Source: Amia ocellicauda (taxonomy: Eukaryota; Chordata; Actinopteri; Amiiformes; Amiidae). Taken from it: a stretch of 64,000 nucleotides of DNA. The position numbers and the translations under genes are program-made. The DNA lies in NCBI RefSeq assembly GCF_036373705.1, contig NC_089858.1, positions 14,062,249 to 14,126,248 of the forward strand. The letters run 5' to 3'. The notes below the pieces were generated by a model. That model was not told the DNA's origin. It made no database searches and worked only from the letters and a program-made list of their open reading frames with translations. This document shows, piece by piece, positions 24,006 through 36,500 of this stretch. How positions within the stretch are numbered: the stretch's first letter is position 1; each line of letters opens with the position of its first letter.

Positions 24006-26402
24006 CTCATGTGGGGGGATGTGTGTTAAGGGTGTGTTGGGGGGTGGGGGGGGTGGGGGGGGTCCAATGGCCTGGTCCTCATGGCCAGGTCATCGTTCCC
24101 TCAGCCAAGCCAGTACATTTGGTTTAGTTTATTTAACCCTACTTACCTTCTGGTACATACATCTATCGGGGATTGTCCGAACTCTGGAAGGCTGATCCTA
24201 GCCCTGCTTACAGGACATCTACAGTATGTTCTACAGTACGTTATTCACTGTATCTTACCGGCACTGACCTGTCCTGTGTTTTTAAAAGCAGTTTTTCAGT
24301 AAAGATGTACCTGGTTTTAATCAGAGCACTGGTCTGAGTCTTATTTATCCCTGCTCACACTGACACTCACTCCCTCCCAGTACACTGACTGACTGACTGA
24401 CTGACTGACTGACTGACTGACTGATACACCGAATGGCTGACTGACTGGCCATCCCTTTGAGAGTCAGTCTATTGGACCAGACCGGACAAACCGACATCCT
24501 GTAAGTTTTTAATTATTGTTATTGTTAGTAGCAGCAGTGTTTTTAACCTCAGAGTGAGAGAGTCGGAGAGCTAGTGAGACGGGACCTTAGGGCATGAAAA
24601 GTATTTGTTTTATGACTCAATGGCGTAATTTCTGTAAAAAGCACAAAGATTTTATGAACAGCAGCTTTGGAAGTGGGGGCGGAGGAATGAAAGGGACTTT
24701 TTGACTTTTAACTACATTTATTGACCAATAACAGAATAAAGAATAATAATATGCAGATATTCTGACATAAATAAACAGGGTGGCCTCCAGAGGAGGAGGC
24801 AATCAGAGGAAGAGCGGGAGAGAGATGGGGAGAGAGGGGTGTCTGAAAGGCCCGTGCCCTCTCCCTCACCTGCCTTTGCTCCCCTCCCCTCCACACTCAG
24901 TTCGCTGTGCCGTGTGTCTGCCAGACCCACAGACTGCATTGACCTGTATCAATCTGCACTGCGCTGTTAATGAGAAACAGTAACTGCGTGACCATGGAGA
25001 GAGGAGGATAGATACAGAGAGATGGGGGGGGGTGGAAGGAGAAAGAGGGAGGGAGAGAGAAGGATGGCAGGCAGTGCTTACTGGTCTTTGGTCCAGCTGA
25101 GTTTTCAGTTTCTTCATGGCTCCCCTAATTGGAGTAATTATAATTAAATGGCTTAATTAGGCAGGAGTCAGCAATTCAGATTTTAAACTTTTTTGGGGGG
25201 GACTCTCCAGTCTCCTGCTGACCTTTAACCCCACACCTATGAGTAAGAGTGAGATACACTCAGTCAAACACATGCGATTCTCCTTATCTCTCTTTTTCCC
25301 TATCTTACTATTCCTCTCTCCCTCTTGCATCTGTTCCCTTCTCCCTTTCTCTTTCTCTCTCTGCAGTGTGAAGGTTAATTGGGTTGACCCCTGACGGCCC
25401 CAGAGCCGCCCGATCGATCAACTGACTGGGAAAAGTCAGCGCAGATCAAAGAACGACAGAAAGAGGGAGGAAGAGAGAAACGGGGTGTGTGGGTTACAAG
25501 AATAGAAGGAAGAGAGGAAAGGACAGGAATGTGGGGAGAATTGAAGAGAGAAGGTGCATACTGTACTTCATTATGTTATGTACTGTCTGATTCCTGTGTT
25601 CCTGTATGTTTTGTGTGATTGATATATCTTGTCATTATTCGTGAATGTGACAGGCGTGGGCATGCGGGGGGGAGGCTGTCACTCCTGCCTCCAGCAAGGA
25701 AAGCTGTCACTGCACCACAACACCACCACCAACAATACTGACACGACAGGCCTGATTCTTTGTGTCACTTATCATCAATACTTTTCTTTGTTTCCATGTC
25801 TCTGTGTTTGCCTGTTTGTGGCAATAGCTCTCAGAGTTTCTGTCTCTCTGTCTGTCTCTCTGTCTGCTGCTTGTCTGTCTAGCATCTGGACAAGAACAGT
25901 GCATAACTAAATAAGTAAACGCATAAATCAATAAATGAAAGACTTCATATTTGTGGGTCAGCGAACAGAAGACAAAGCTCCCTTCCTATAGCTCTCTCTT
26001 CATCTCCAATATATTCTATATATACACGTATAGAGGCGAGGGGGGGGAGAGCTGTTGTTTGAAGAGACAGAGAGTGCCCTAGTTAAAAGCAGGCCCCTGG
26101 GACACTGAGCTCCAGCAGAGCACTCATTACCAGCCACTGTCTCCATCTCCCTGCCTCATTCTCACGTGCCCCCCCACCACTGTCTCCATCTCTCCACCTG
26201 TCTCTCTCTCTCTGTCCCCATCTCTACCTGCCTCTCTCTTTCTCTCTCTCCCCCCTTCCCACATCTCTCTCCCTTCCCCATCTATCCCTACCTCTCCCCA
26301 ATTCTCTCTCTCCCTTCTGCATCTTTGTCCCTGTTTATTTGTACCTCTACTTCTCTGTCTCTCCCCTTCTCCAGAGTATCACATACTCAGAAACATACTC
26401 GT

Positions 26403-26404
<2 letters not shown>

Positions 26405-26442
<38 letters not shown>
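26405..26442. repeat. (CA)n microsatellite
   Basis: A near-pure CA run of about 38 bases in intergenic DNA. Confidence 0.95.
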
Positions 26443-26445
<3 letters not shown>

Positions 26446-28839
26446 TATACTTCTTTGTGCGGCTCTCAACAACATTCCTCTCCCTCCCTCTCTCCTGCTC
26501 CATTTTTCTGTGTAAAAGTTGCCAGTTCTGCACATTACAGTGACAGGCCGACAGACATACAGGCACACAGAGGACAAGGAAAAGAGAAAGAAAGAGAAAC
26601 AGCTGCTGAATCAAACCTTTAAAAAAAATGATGGATGTACTTATTTATTTATTTGTATATTTATTTATTTCATTATATATTTATAGTGTTATTTTGCTGA
26701 CACGTTCCTCAGCTCCCCAGGGACGCTGGCTCAGATCAGGTGGGCCGGTGGGGGACTGGGGAACTGGGTTAGGGGGGGTGGTTATTAAAATAGCAGAAGG
26801 CAGGTGAGTGCTCTGTGAAAACAAACACAAATAGTACAGCCCCACTCCTGTGCTGTGCTGTGCTGTGCTGTGATTTGAAGTGATGGGGCAGGGGGGCTGC
26901 CCCTGTGACAATGTGACAATCCATGTGCTGGACACCATTGCCCCTCCCACCTCACCAAGCTGAGACACACTGGGAAAGGTCAGGACTGAGTGAGGGAAGG
27001 AGGAAGAGGAAATTGCCTTTCTCTCTTTGTTTTGTTTGTTTTTGTCAAACACCGTGTTTGTGTGTGTGTGCTGGTTAACACTCTCTGACACCTATTGTGC
27101 ATGTGTGTGTCTATACATACACTGTGGATGTGTATATAATGTGTGTATGTGTATGTACACTTTACTTTATGTATGTAGATGGAAGGCGAGGGAGCGTGGG
27201 ATCAGCAGTTATCTGTAGGCAGCAGCAGGTCTGATTAAACACAGCGATTAACAAACTGGAGAGAGAGAGAGAGAGAATGGACAGCCTGAGGGACAGTGTA
27301 TTCAGTCATTGCAGCTGATGATGAAGGGGGGAAGCTGGGTAAATAAGGTTATGGGAGGGGGTGGAATGAAGGGAAAGATAAATATATTATTCCTGTCTGT
27401 CTGTCTTTCTTTGAAATCTATTTTACATATTTATTTAATCTTATTTATTGCTTTAAGAGAGCACAAAATATAGATAGAGAGAGATGGAGAAGGAGAGAGG
27501 GATGGAAAGAGAGAGAGGGATGAACATGCCACAGACAAGCACGAGAACCATCAGTCAATCAAGAGATGAGCAGAGAGAGGGATCAGATTGACGCTGATGG
27601 ATGGGTCTCCGGGCTGTCAGTGGCTGCACTCAGAAACCAGGGTAAGGGGGTTCTCTGGCCTGGGGAGCAGGATGACAGTGAGGGAGGGTCTGTGATGTCG
27701 GATGCAGACTGAAAGCCCTCACACAGCTCCAGTGTTGCTCTGACTGACCCCGTCCCTCTGTCTCTGTGCCATTCATGCTCTCCCACTCATCCCTCCACCC
27801 CCTCCCTCCTCAGCACCTGAGATAATGGAAAGTAGAGTAAACACAGCTCTCTTTCTATACTCTCATTTATCATGTTTTCTCTCTCCCTCCCTCTCTCTCC
27901 CTCTCTCTCCCTCTCTCCCTCTCTGTCACCCATGCACCCTCCCTTCTTCTTTGAGTGACTGAGAGAGAGGGAGAGGGAGAGAGACATCTGGTGGTGCAGA
28001 GGCACAAGACACAACATCCCACTGCAGAACACACCCCCACAAACAGCTATCTGCTAAACAACACCCCCCCACACAGACACACACCCACTCTCACAGACAT
28101 TCACGCACTCACACACACAGCTATCTGCTAAACAACACACACCCACACAGATACACACTCACAGACACACAGCTATGTGCTAAACAGCACACACACACCA
28201 ATGCACACAGACATGCGCACACTCTCACAGTCACGGACACTCACTCATTCACAGCAGGTATATTAAAGATGCTATCGGGCTCAGTGTGGCTGGGCTGTGT
28301 GATGTGTTTTTAACCGCCCTGAAGAGAAAGAAACCCATTGGGCTCATAGGACAGGACGCTGGGGGACAGACAGATAGGACAATGATAGGCAGAGAGAGAG
28401 GAAGACTGAATTAAAAAAAGAGTTAAAGTCCAGAAAGAATAACAATTACAGAAGTTTACCCCAGCCCTTGTATTTTCATAGTTGTGTGACAGAGAAAGAG
28501 TTAGAGTCAGAGGGAGAGAGGCCAGGGACAGACAGGCCAGCAGACTGGGCACCCTGCCCAGCTGCAGAGCTGAGCCACAGTGACCTTCTCTGCGGGAGGA
28601 GCCCAGGACTGTCTGACACACTGCTCTGCTACCCTCTGTGCTTCTCCCACTCCTTCCCTTCCTTCCTTTCTCCCCCTCATCATCTGTTCCTGCTCACAAA
28701 GGCAAACCAGAGGAGAGAGTGTGGTGGTTAGGTATGATGTCACCTGGCACACCTGTGTCCCTTGTACCTGGGAATTATTGCCCTGGAAGAAACCTGACCT
28801 ACTTCACACAGCAAGAGCATCTCCACTTCCTGCCAGAAA

Positions 28840-28844
<5 letters not shown>

Positions 28845-28883
<39 letters not shown>
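28845..28883. repeat. (GT)n microsatellite
   Basis: A near-pure GT run of about 38 bases in intergenic DNA. Confidence 0.95.
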
Positions 28884-28886
<3 letters not shown>

Positions 28887-29103
28887 ACGTGTGTCTGTAT
28901 GTATGTGAGACTGCATTAATGTTAATGATGACGATAAGAAGAAATAAATAGATGAACTAAACGTAATAAAATTAACTGAGTTAATGAATGAATACTAAAT
29001 GAACAAATACAGCCATACACATTTCCATGAATACATGTATACATGAATACAGACAGACGTGTGTCTCACAGTCCTGGTTAGTGCTGCAGGGGCCATCAGT
29101 GCA

Positions 29104-30110
29104 CACACACACACTGTATTTTCTCACTGAGTAAGTAAGTCAGTACTGGCCACTGTGATGTCATCGGTAGCCAGCCAACCAGGTGAGAGAAAGGAAGGGA
29201 CAGAGCATGTGTACTCTGTGATGTCATTGGTGAATAGCCAGCCAGGTGGGAGAGAGAGGGGTGGAAGGAGGGACAGAGCATGTGTGTGCTCTGTGATGCC
29301 AAGGCTGACTTACATAGAATGGGTGAATGAGAAAGTGGAGAGAATGGAGGAAATATAGCATTGTTTTACAATCTTCATTGTGTGTGTGTGTATGTATTCC
29401 CATCATTAACAGGGTACATTTCTATTCAATGTATATTGTTACTCATCTATCTATCTGTTTATCTTATCTTATTTATTTATTTAATTAGTTTGTAATGTTA
29501 TGCCAGTGGCCTTTAGTATATTTCTCTCTTCCCCCCCTCCCGACCCACTCCTCCACACCCCCAACCCCACACACACACTGTATTTTCTCACTGACTGAGT
29601 AAGTCAGTACTGACCACTGTGATGTCATTGGTAGCCAGCCAACCTGGGGAGAGAAAGGAAGGGACAGAGCATGTGTACTCTGTGATGTCATTGGTGAATA
29701 GCCAGCCAGGTGGGAGAGAGAGGGGTGGAAGGAGGGACAGAGCATGTGTGTGCTCTGTGATGCCAAGGCTGACTTACATAGAATGGGTGAATGAGAAAGT
29801 GGAGAGAATGGAGGAAATATAGCATTGTTTTACAATCTTCATTGTGTGTGTGTGTATGTATTCCCATCATTAACAGGGTACATTTCTATTCAATGTATAT
29901 TGTTACTCATCTATCTATCTGTTTATCTTATCTTATTTATTTATTTAATTAGTTTGTAATGTTATGCCAGTGGCCTTTAGTATATTTCTCTCTTCCCCCC
30001 CTCCCGACCCACTCCTCCACACCCCCAACCCCACACACACACTGTATTTTCTCACTGACTGAGTAAGTCAGTACTGACCACTGTGATGTCATTGGTAGCC
30101 AGCCAACCTG

Positions 30111-30153
<43 letters not shown>

Positions 30154-30270
30154 AGGGAGGGAGGAAGGAAGGGACATAGCATATGTGTGCTCTGTGATGC
30201 CAAGGCTGACTCGTCTACAATGGGTGAATGAGAAGGTGGAGATAGGAATGGAGGAAATCTAGCATTTTAT
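29104..30270. repeat. 464-bp tandem repeat, about 2.4 copies
   Basis: Copies start near 29108, 29572 and 30036. The offset of exactly 464 bases holds across long, nearly identical stretches. The third copy diverges after a GA microsatellite (about 30115-30142) and stops near 30270. Inside each full unit, a shorter block holding CTGTGATGTCATTGGT and GGGACAGAGCATGTGT is itself doubled, so the array has two levels of repetition. Matching minus-strand open frames recur with the unit and show no family feature. Confidence 0.95.
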
Positions 30271-32206
30271 TAAAATTTTCATACCCATACCCATACCCAC
30301 ACCCACATACTCACACAGTCACACATTCTGGACAGGCAGTGGAGCCCAGGGTTGAAAATATATACAAAATAACTAACCAAGTAACATAAATAAATCAATT
30401 AATCCAGTAACTGGATGCATTGGTGAATTAAAAAGTAAAATAAACAATTAAATGTTCCCAGATTTTTAGCTGTAACACTGCACTTTCTCCTGGCACGCGC
30501 TCTTTGGAGTGGATTCAAGTAATATCGATCATACAAAACCTTGGCCTGATGCTCTTGCTTTATTGGCCAGATGGCTTATTCTGTTGAGCAGGATGCAACC
30601 TGACCCTCTGTCATTTACTAATTGGACATATGCAAAATCTTAAACTTGACAAAATACACTAGAAGAGGCTCTACTGATGGCTTTTACTTTTACTCCATTC
30701 CCAAACTGCTCTGATGAACTGCAGCTTCCTACCTGTGAAACTGGCCCTAATTAGCCTTTATTTGGAACACTATGTACAACTGTACCTTGTTTGTTTTGAG
30801 GCAGAGAACTGTCTTTTTTATTTCTTTCTCTTTCACTTTCTTTCTATAAATACATGTGTAAGATCATGCTGTATAATACATTATGTTCTGTTCTGAAAAT
30901 TGTTGTAAAAAAAGTCAGTCAACAGAATTGTATATGTACAAAAATGAAGAAATGAAGAAATACATTCATATTTTAATAAACGAATTGACTGCATGGCTGA
31001 ATGAATGAATGCATGATTGATTGATTGAATGAACAACTAAATTAAATAAAAGGAGCGAGCACGCATTAGGTCCGTGCTGGGGGGAGGGGGGGGGGTGTAG
31101 TGGAGCGCTGCAGACGGGTAAGGGAGTTTAGGAGGACAAATGGGAATTGATTTTTCCAGCAGAGGAAGAAGGGAGGGGGGTGCGATATGGAGTGTTATTT
31201 CATCGGGGAGGGGATGAGTAATGGGGTGTACGGAGCTGTGAGGGAGGGGCGGTGCTGTAATAAAGCAGGTTATCTGGTGTCGGCTCTTCACTAACAGTCT
31301 GCAGTAGTGCGAGCAGCAGCACTACCATTACCACAGCAGGAGCCCTGTCATTAATACACTAGCAGTAGCACTATCATTAACACAGTAGCAGCCCCATCAT
31401 TAATGCTGCAGCAGTAGTAGTTATGGGTTTGTCACCTATGTGTCAAGGTGTCCTTCACAGTTCATGAGCAACAGGGACGCACTGTAGTGTGTGGAGGGAG
31501 TCAGACTGCTGCCCAGACTGGAGGCTCAGTCTGGCCCAGCGCAGCGCACAGCTCAGAGCTGCACGGAACCAAAGAGAACTGTCCTTCATTATTATTTGTT
31601 ATTATCATTACCTGTATTATTGTTGTTGTTGTTATCTTCACCATCTGTGTCAATGTTAGTATCATCTTTAAAAATAATAATAATAAAATAAATTCCTCAT
31701 ATTTGCCTATTATTGTGATTTATATTATTTTTTTATGCAGTGTGTCAGTGTAAAAACCTCTCTCTCATTCCCTCCTGGAAATCTCTGGTCTGAATGCAGC
31801 CCTGTGCTGTGTCTCCCCCTACAGGGCACTGCCAGAAGAGCAATGCACCCCCCACCCCTCAGTGCTGCAGGGCTATAAAACTCTGAGAGGCTCCACTTTA
31901 ATCCTGACAGCCGAGATTAACACACCAGCTCAGCCAGTGCACGCTGCAGTGCTCACACACACACACACCCTCGCTCACTCATTCAGAGAAAACAAATACT
32001 CAACCATTAACACCACCACTACTGTAACTCAATAAACAAATACACTAATAAATAATATTATGAAAATACAAACGAATAAACCAAAACTAATAAGAAATAA
32101 ATTACTGTAATAAAGGGTCAGTGCCCACGCGGCTGCTCCCAGTCACAGCACTGCCAATAACCAGACCCACAGCCAGCAGCCAGTGCACTCAGCTCTCAGT
32201 ACATGC

Positions 32207-32212
32207 TTTATT
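32207..32212 (-). other. mamdc4: Candidate poly(A) signal of mamdc4
   Basis: AATAAA on the minus strand lies about 765 bases beyond the mamdc4 stop codon. The interval between is non-coding and pyrimidine-rich on the gene strand, as expected for a 3' UTR. Other weaker signals could be used instead. Confidence 0.4.
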
Positions 32213-32974
32213 ATTCTCATTCACATTCCAGAAGTCATTCATCATCGTCGTCTGTGCGGCAGACCAGTACAGTACAATACAGAGCAGTACAGAACAGCAC
32301 AGTGCAGTCAGATACAACACGGAGCAGTACAGTACAGTCAAACAGTCGACTGGAGCAGTAGAGTGCAGTCAGGAGCAGCTGCACTGGGAGCAGAGAGTCA
32401 GTCAGAACAGCTGAAAGACAAAGAAATTATCTCTGACCCTAAATCAAAATCACAAATCACACTGTCCGCCTGGATCTGGACAATCATCGTCGGGGCTGAG
32501 TTGCAGCAAAAGGATTGGGAAGTTTGAGCAGTGTAGCACACCCTCACCACCAGGGGCACTTCTCACTGCACTGCGCACAAGCTCGCTCTTCTCTCTCCTC
32601 CTCCTTCCCTCACAAACATTCCCTCTCTTTCTCAGCCTCTGTCTCTTTCTCTTCCACTCTCCCTCTCCCCCTCTCCCTCCCTGGGTCTGTCAGTGTCATA
32701 TCCAAAGGCTCAGCCCAAGGTGTGGGTGAGTGCATGCGGCTGCAGTAATTTCATCCCTCCTCTCTCTCTGCTTTCCTCTCTCTGTCTGAGTGGCTTCATG
32801 CTGTGGATGTGTGCCTCTGCATGTGTGTGCGCGTGTGTGTGTGTGTCTGTGTATGTGTGTGTGTCTTGGCCCTGAGGGCAGGCACAGGTGACACAAGCAG
32901 TTCTCCTGCTGTGCTGTCACCCAGTGGACAGGGGGCGCCACCGGGGCGCTACAGAACGAGAGTGGAGTCCGGCC

Positions 32975-33138
32975 TCACGACTCCACCATCCACACTGCCT
33001 GCCGGTCCTGGAGAGAGAGAGAGAAGGGGGGAGGAGGAGGATTAGGGAGGAAGAGAGATGGACAGTGTCAATCAATACGTTTTTTCTTTCCATTATTTCA
33101 TACAGAATTCATACTGTCTGCCTGTCTCTGTGTACAAG

Positions 33139-33176
<38 letters not shown>

Positions 33177-33591
33177 CACAACTCTCTCTCTGTCTCACCT
33201 GGTCGCTGGTAGAGTAGGTGGTGTTCTCAATGCTGTCCTGAGGGTCGTCCTGGGCCATCTGCAACCGGGGGATCACTACCCTTTCCTGGGGGGAGAGGGG
33301 AGAGAGAGAATAGTATAATTAAAGTCTATCATCCTGTTTTTTGTGTTTGTTTGTATTTCAGTCTCACTGTCACTGTCACTCACTCAATCACTCACACCCT
33401 CCTCAGTCTCACCGTGTCGCTGGTGTTGTAGGTGGTGTTGTCGAACCCGCCGAAGCTCTCGGTGCTGCTCAGCGGCCCTCGCCCGCGCAGACGGAAGTAA
33501 AACACCAGCAGGGCAGCCAGCGTTGCCAGGAGCACCAGCAACACCAGGACTGACACCACTATCTCTGCAGTATTGTCACTGCGGGTACTGT
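32975..33591 (-). other. mamdc4: mamdc4 exons 27-29: membrane span and cytosolic tail
   Basis: Exons 33591-33413, 33285-33199 and 33007-32975. A hydrophobic segment of about 23 residues ([20 protein letters not shown]) is followed by a basic stop-transfer RLRGRG and a short tail. The tail carries NTTYNTSDT and, in the next exon, NTTYSTSDQ. The last exon encodes only ten residues and the stop. Confidence 0.92.
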
Positions 33592-36500
33592 CTGCAGGGC
33601 AGGGGAGAGAACAGAAAACTGGTGTCATGATCCAGCAAGAGACATGGACCTGAGCAGAAGACCCGTCTCTCAGCCCAGTGTGGCACAGAGAGCAGCTCAG
33701 ACTGCTCACCCCAGTTAAAAGAGGAGACCCTCACCTGTGGCTTCAGAGGAACAGATCTGTCTGTAAATGTTAAATGCATGATTTCTGTATTTATTGTTCC
33801 CATTGCCCTGTTTCTGAGCACTGGGCCTGTCTGCCGATTAGTGATGCCAATAAAGATTTTTTGAATTTGAATTGAATTTAAACCGAGAGAGGTAGACAGG
33901 GAGACAGGCAGGCAGGAGAAGGTGGATGGCCGAGTGTCTGACCTGAGGGCAGCGGGTCCATCTGTTGTCCGGCACAGTTGACCCCGGGGATGAAGAGGAC
34001 GTCATCAAGAGCCAGCGCCCCATTGAACCCCTTGCGCCCCTCCAGCACCATCTGACACAATTAACACACAATTAACTAATGAACTAGCCAAAGGCAAGTA
34101 ACTCAGTTTTTGGCTCAGGGGTGAAGTGGTGGGGTGGGGGGTTATGAGGACGGGCATATAGGTATTTGTCCCCTGCATGAGCTTACTCTGCCCCCCCCAA
34201 ACATACACCTATGCCCTTTACTGTGCCCATTCCCTGTACCCATGTCTGACTGTGTTGAAATTGGATTGTAAACTGCTTTGAGATTATTACATAATTTATT
34301 ATTATTACTACTACTATTACTGTTATTGTTATTACTATTTTATTATTGCAATTATTGTTATTATAACTTTGTATTATATTTCTGGAATTTCTCTGACCTG
34401 GTACTCCACTGTGCTGACGATGTCCAGCTCGTAGCGTGTCCACAGTGGACTGCCCCCACCCCTCTGCTCCCACAGCTGGCGAGTCCCCTGTTCAGACAGC
34501 AGCAGAACCCGCAGCACCGCGCCATCTACAACCGCACACACCATCAAAGACACGCCATCACAGACATGTACACGCAAAATTGTCCAAACAAATGGATAGT
34601 TATTCATTTTAAAAATTGATCACAGGAGAGAGAAGAGGGAGCAGGGGGAGAGGAGAGAGGAGAGAGGGGAGGGAGCAGGGGGTAGTCTCACCGTGGACAG
34701 CTCTGTGTACCCAGAAGCTCAGGCAGGTTCCGGTCGTCGGGGGAAAGTGGGGGCTGAGCAGCCAAGCAGTTTGACCAGCCGTCGCCCGCTGAGAACTCGG
34801 CAGGAACAGGAAGTGACCTGAGGGACAGACACACAGAAAGATATAGAGTCTCAATAAGACAGGGAGGGGCGAAAACAGGACGGGGATATTCAGACACAGA
34901 GGGACCAAGTGAGTTTGTAAAGAGATAGAGAATGACAGTCAGAGAGACAGACAGATGGGGACAGTTTGACACAGGGACAGACAGAATGGGAGACAGCCAA
35001 AAGAACAAGCAATGGGCCGGGTGGTCAGGTCAGGTCAAGTTCAGCTTTACCTCGGGCATTCAGCAGGCTGTGGTCATGGGGGGGGGCGGGGTAGTAGCTC
35101 TGACTGTCCGCACTTGTCAATGTCCAGTCCAGCTGGTCCAGCACAGGGTCCTGAGTGTTACTCCAGCTGCATTGACCGCTTTCAAAATCACATACAGAGG
35201 CTGGAGACAGAGAGAGAGAGAGAGCAAGAGAGAAAGAGTGAGTTAGTAACTGCTCACTATCAGCAGGGATGAATAAAGCAAGATAATAACTATCTCGCTG
35301 ACACTCTCCCTCTCTGTCCTCCCCAGTCCTTGTCCCTTGCTTCCCCAGTGCTCACCTGGTCCAGGGCAGGTATGGGGGATGTAGGTGATGTCATCAAGGG
35401 CGATGTATGCTTGGACTCCCCCCGCCCCCTCCGCTTCAAACACCAGCTGGAGCACACAGACCCAAGTAACTATTATTATTATCATCATCATCATCATGAT
35501 CATCATCATCATCACTAATGCTACTTCTGTACAGAAGCGTCTCTAATATAATGAACCATTAGCAGCCATATCAAAAACAGTATTATTGGTACAATGCTTC
35601 TACTATTATTCCTGCTGCTGCAAATACACAGCTAAAAGAAACATTTTATTTTCCTGCAGCTCTTTGCTTCCCCCTGGTGGACAAGAGGCTGTATTTTTGC
35701 ATTTTGCATTGCGTTTATACACTCACCTAAAGGATTATTAGGAACACCATACTAATACTGTGTTTGACCCCCTTTCGCCTTCAGAACTGCCTTAATTCTA
35801 CGTGGCATTGATTCAACAAGGTGCTGAAAGCATTCTTTAGAAATGTTGGCCCGTATTGATAGGATAGCATCTTGCAGTTGATGGAGATTTGTGGGATGCA
35901 CATCCAGGGCACGAAGCTCCCGTTCCACCACATCCCAAAGATGCTCTATTGGGTTGAGATCTGGTGACTGTGGGGGCCAGTTTAGTACAGTGAACTCATT
36001 GTCATGTTCAAGAAACCAATTTGAAATGATTCGACCTTTGTGACATGGTGCATTATCCTGCTGGAAGTAGCCATCAGAGGATGGGTACATGGTGGTCATA
36101 AAGGGATGGACATGGTCAGAAACAATGCTCAGGTAGGCCGTGGCATTTAAACGATGCCCAATTGGCACTAAGGGGCCTAAAGTGTGCCAAGAAAACATCC
36201 CCCACACCATTACACCACCACCACCAGCCTGCACAGTGGTAACAAGGCATGATGGATCCATGTTCTCATTCTGTTTACGCCAAATTCTGACTCTACCATC
36301 TGAATGTCTCAACAGAAATCGAGACTCATCAGACCAGGCAACATTTTTCCAGTCTTCAACTGTCCAATTTTGGTGAGCTTGTGCAAATTGTAGCCTCTTT
36401 TTCCTATTTGTAGTGGAGATGAGTGGTACCCGGTGGGGTCTTCTGCTGTTGTAGCCCATCCGCCTCAAGGTTGTACGTGTTGTGGCTTCACAAATGCTTT

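Larger units (their letters stand above)
22640..32200. other. Gene-poor intergenic region between nsmf and mamdc4
   Basis: The two genes converge across this stretch. I found no exon series in it. It holds a minus-strand open block of unclear origin (23850-24005), an ACTG microsatellite (about 24385-24422), a CA run (26405-26442), a GT run (28845-28883), a 464-bp tandem repeat (29104-30270) and a short minisatellite with CCATCATTAA (about 31320-31420). AT-rich unique-looking DNA fills 30.3-31.0 kb. The many short open frames are mostly read from CT, GA, CA or GT tracts. Confidence 0.6.

Noticed and set aside
29096-30203. Recurring minus-strand 60-90 residue open frames
   Set aside because: They repeat with the 464-bp unit and change length as the tandem copies diverge, so they reflect DNA duplication rather than a gene family.
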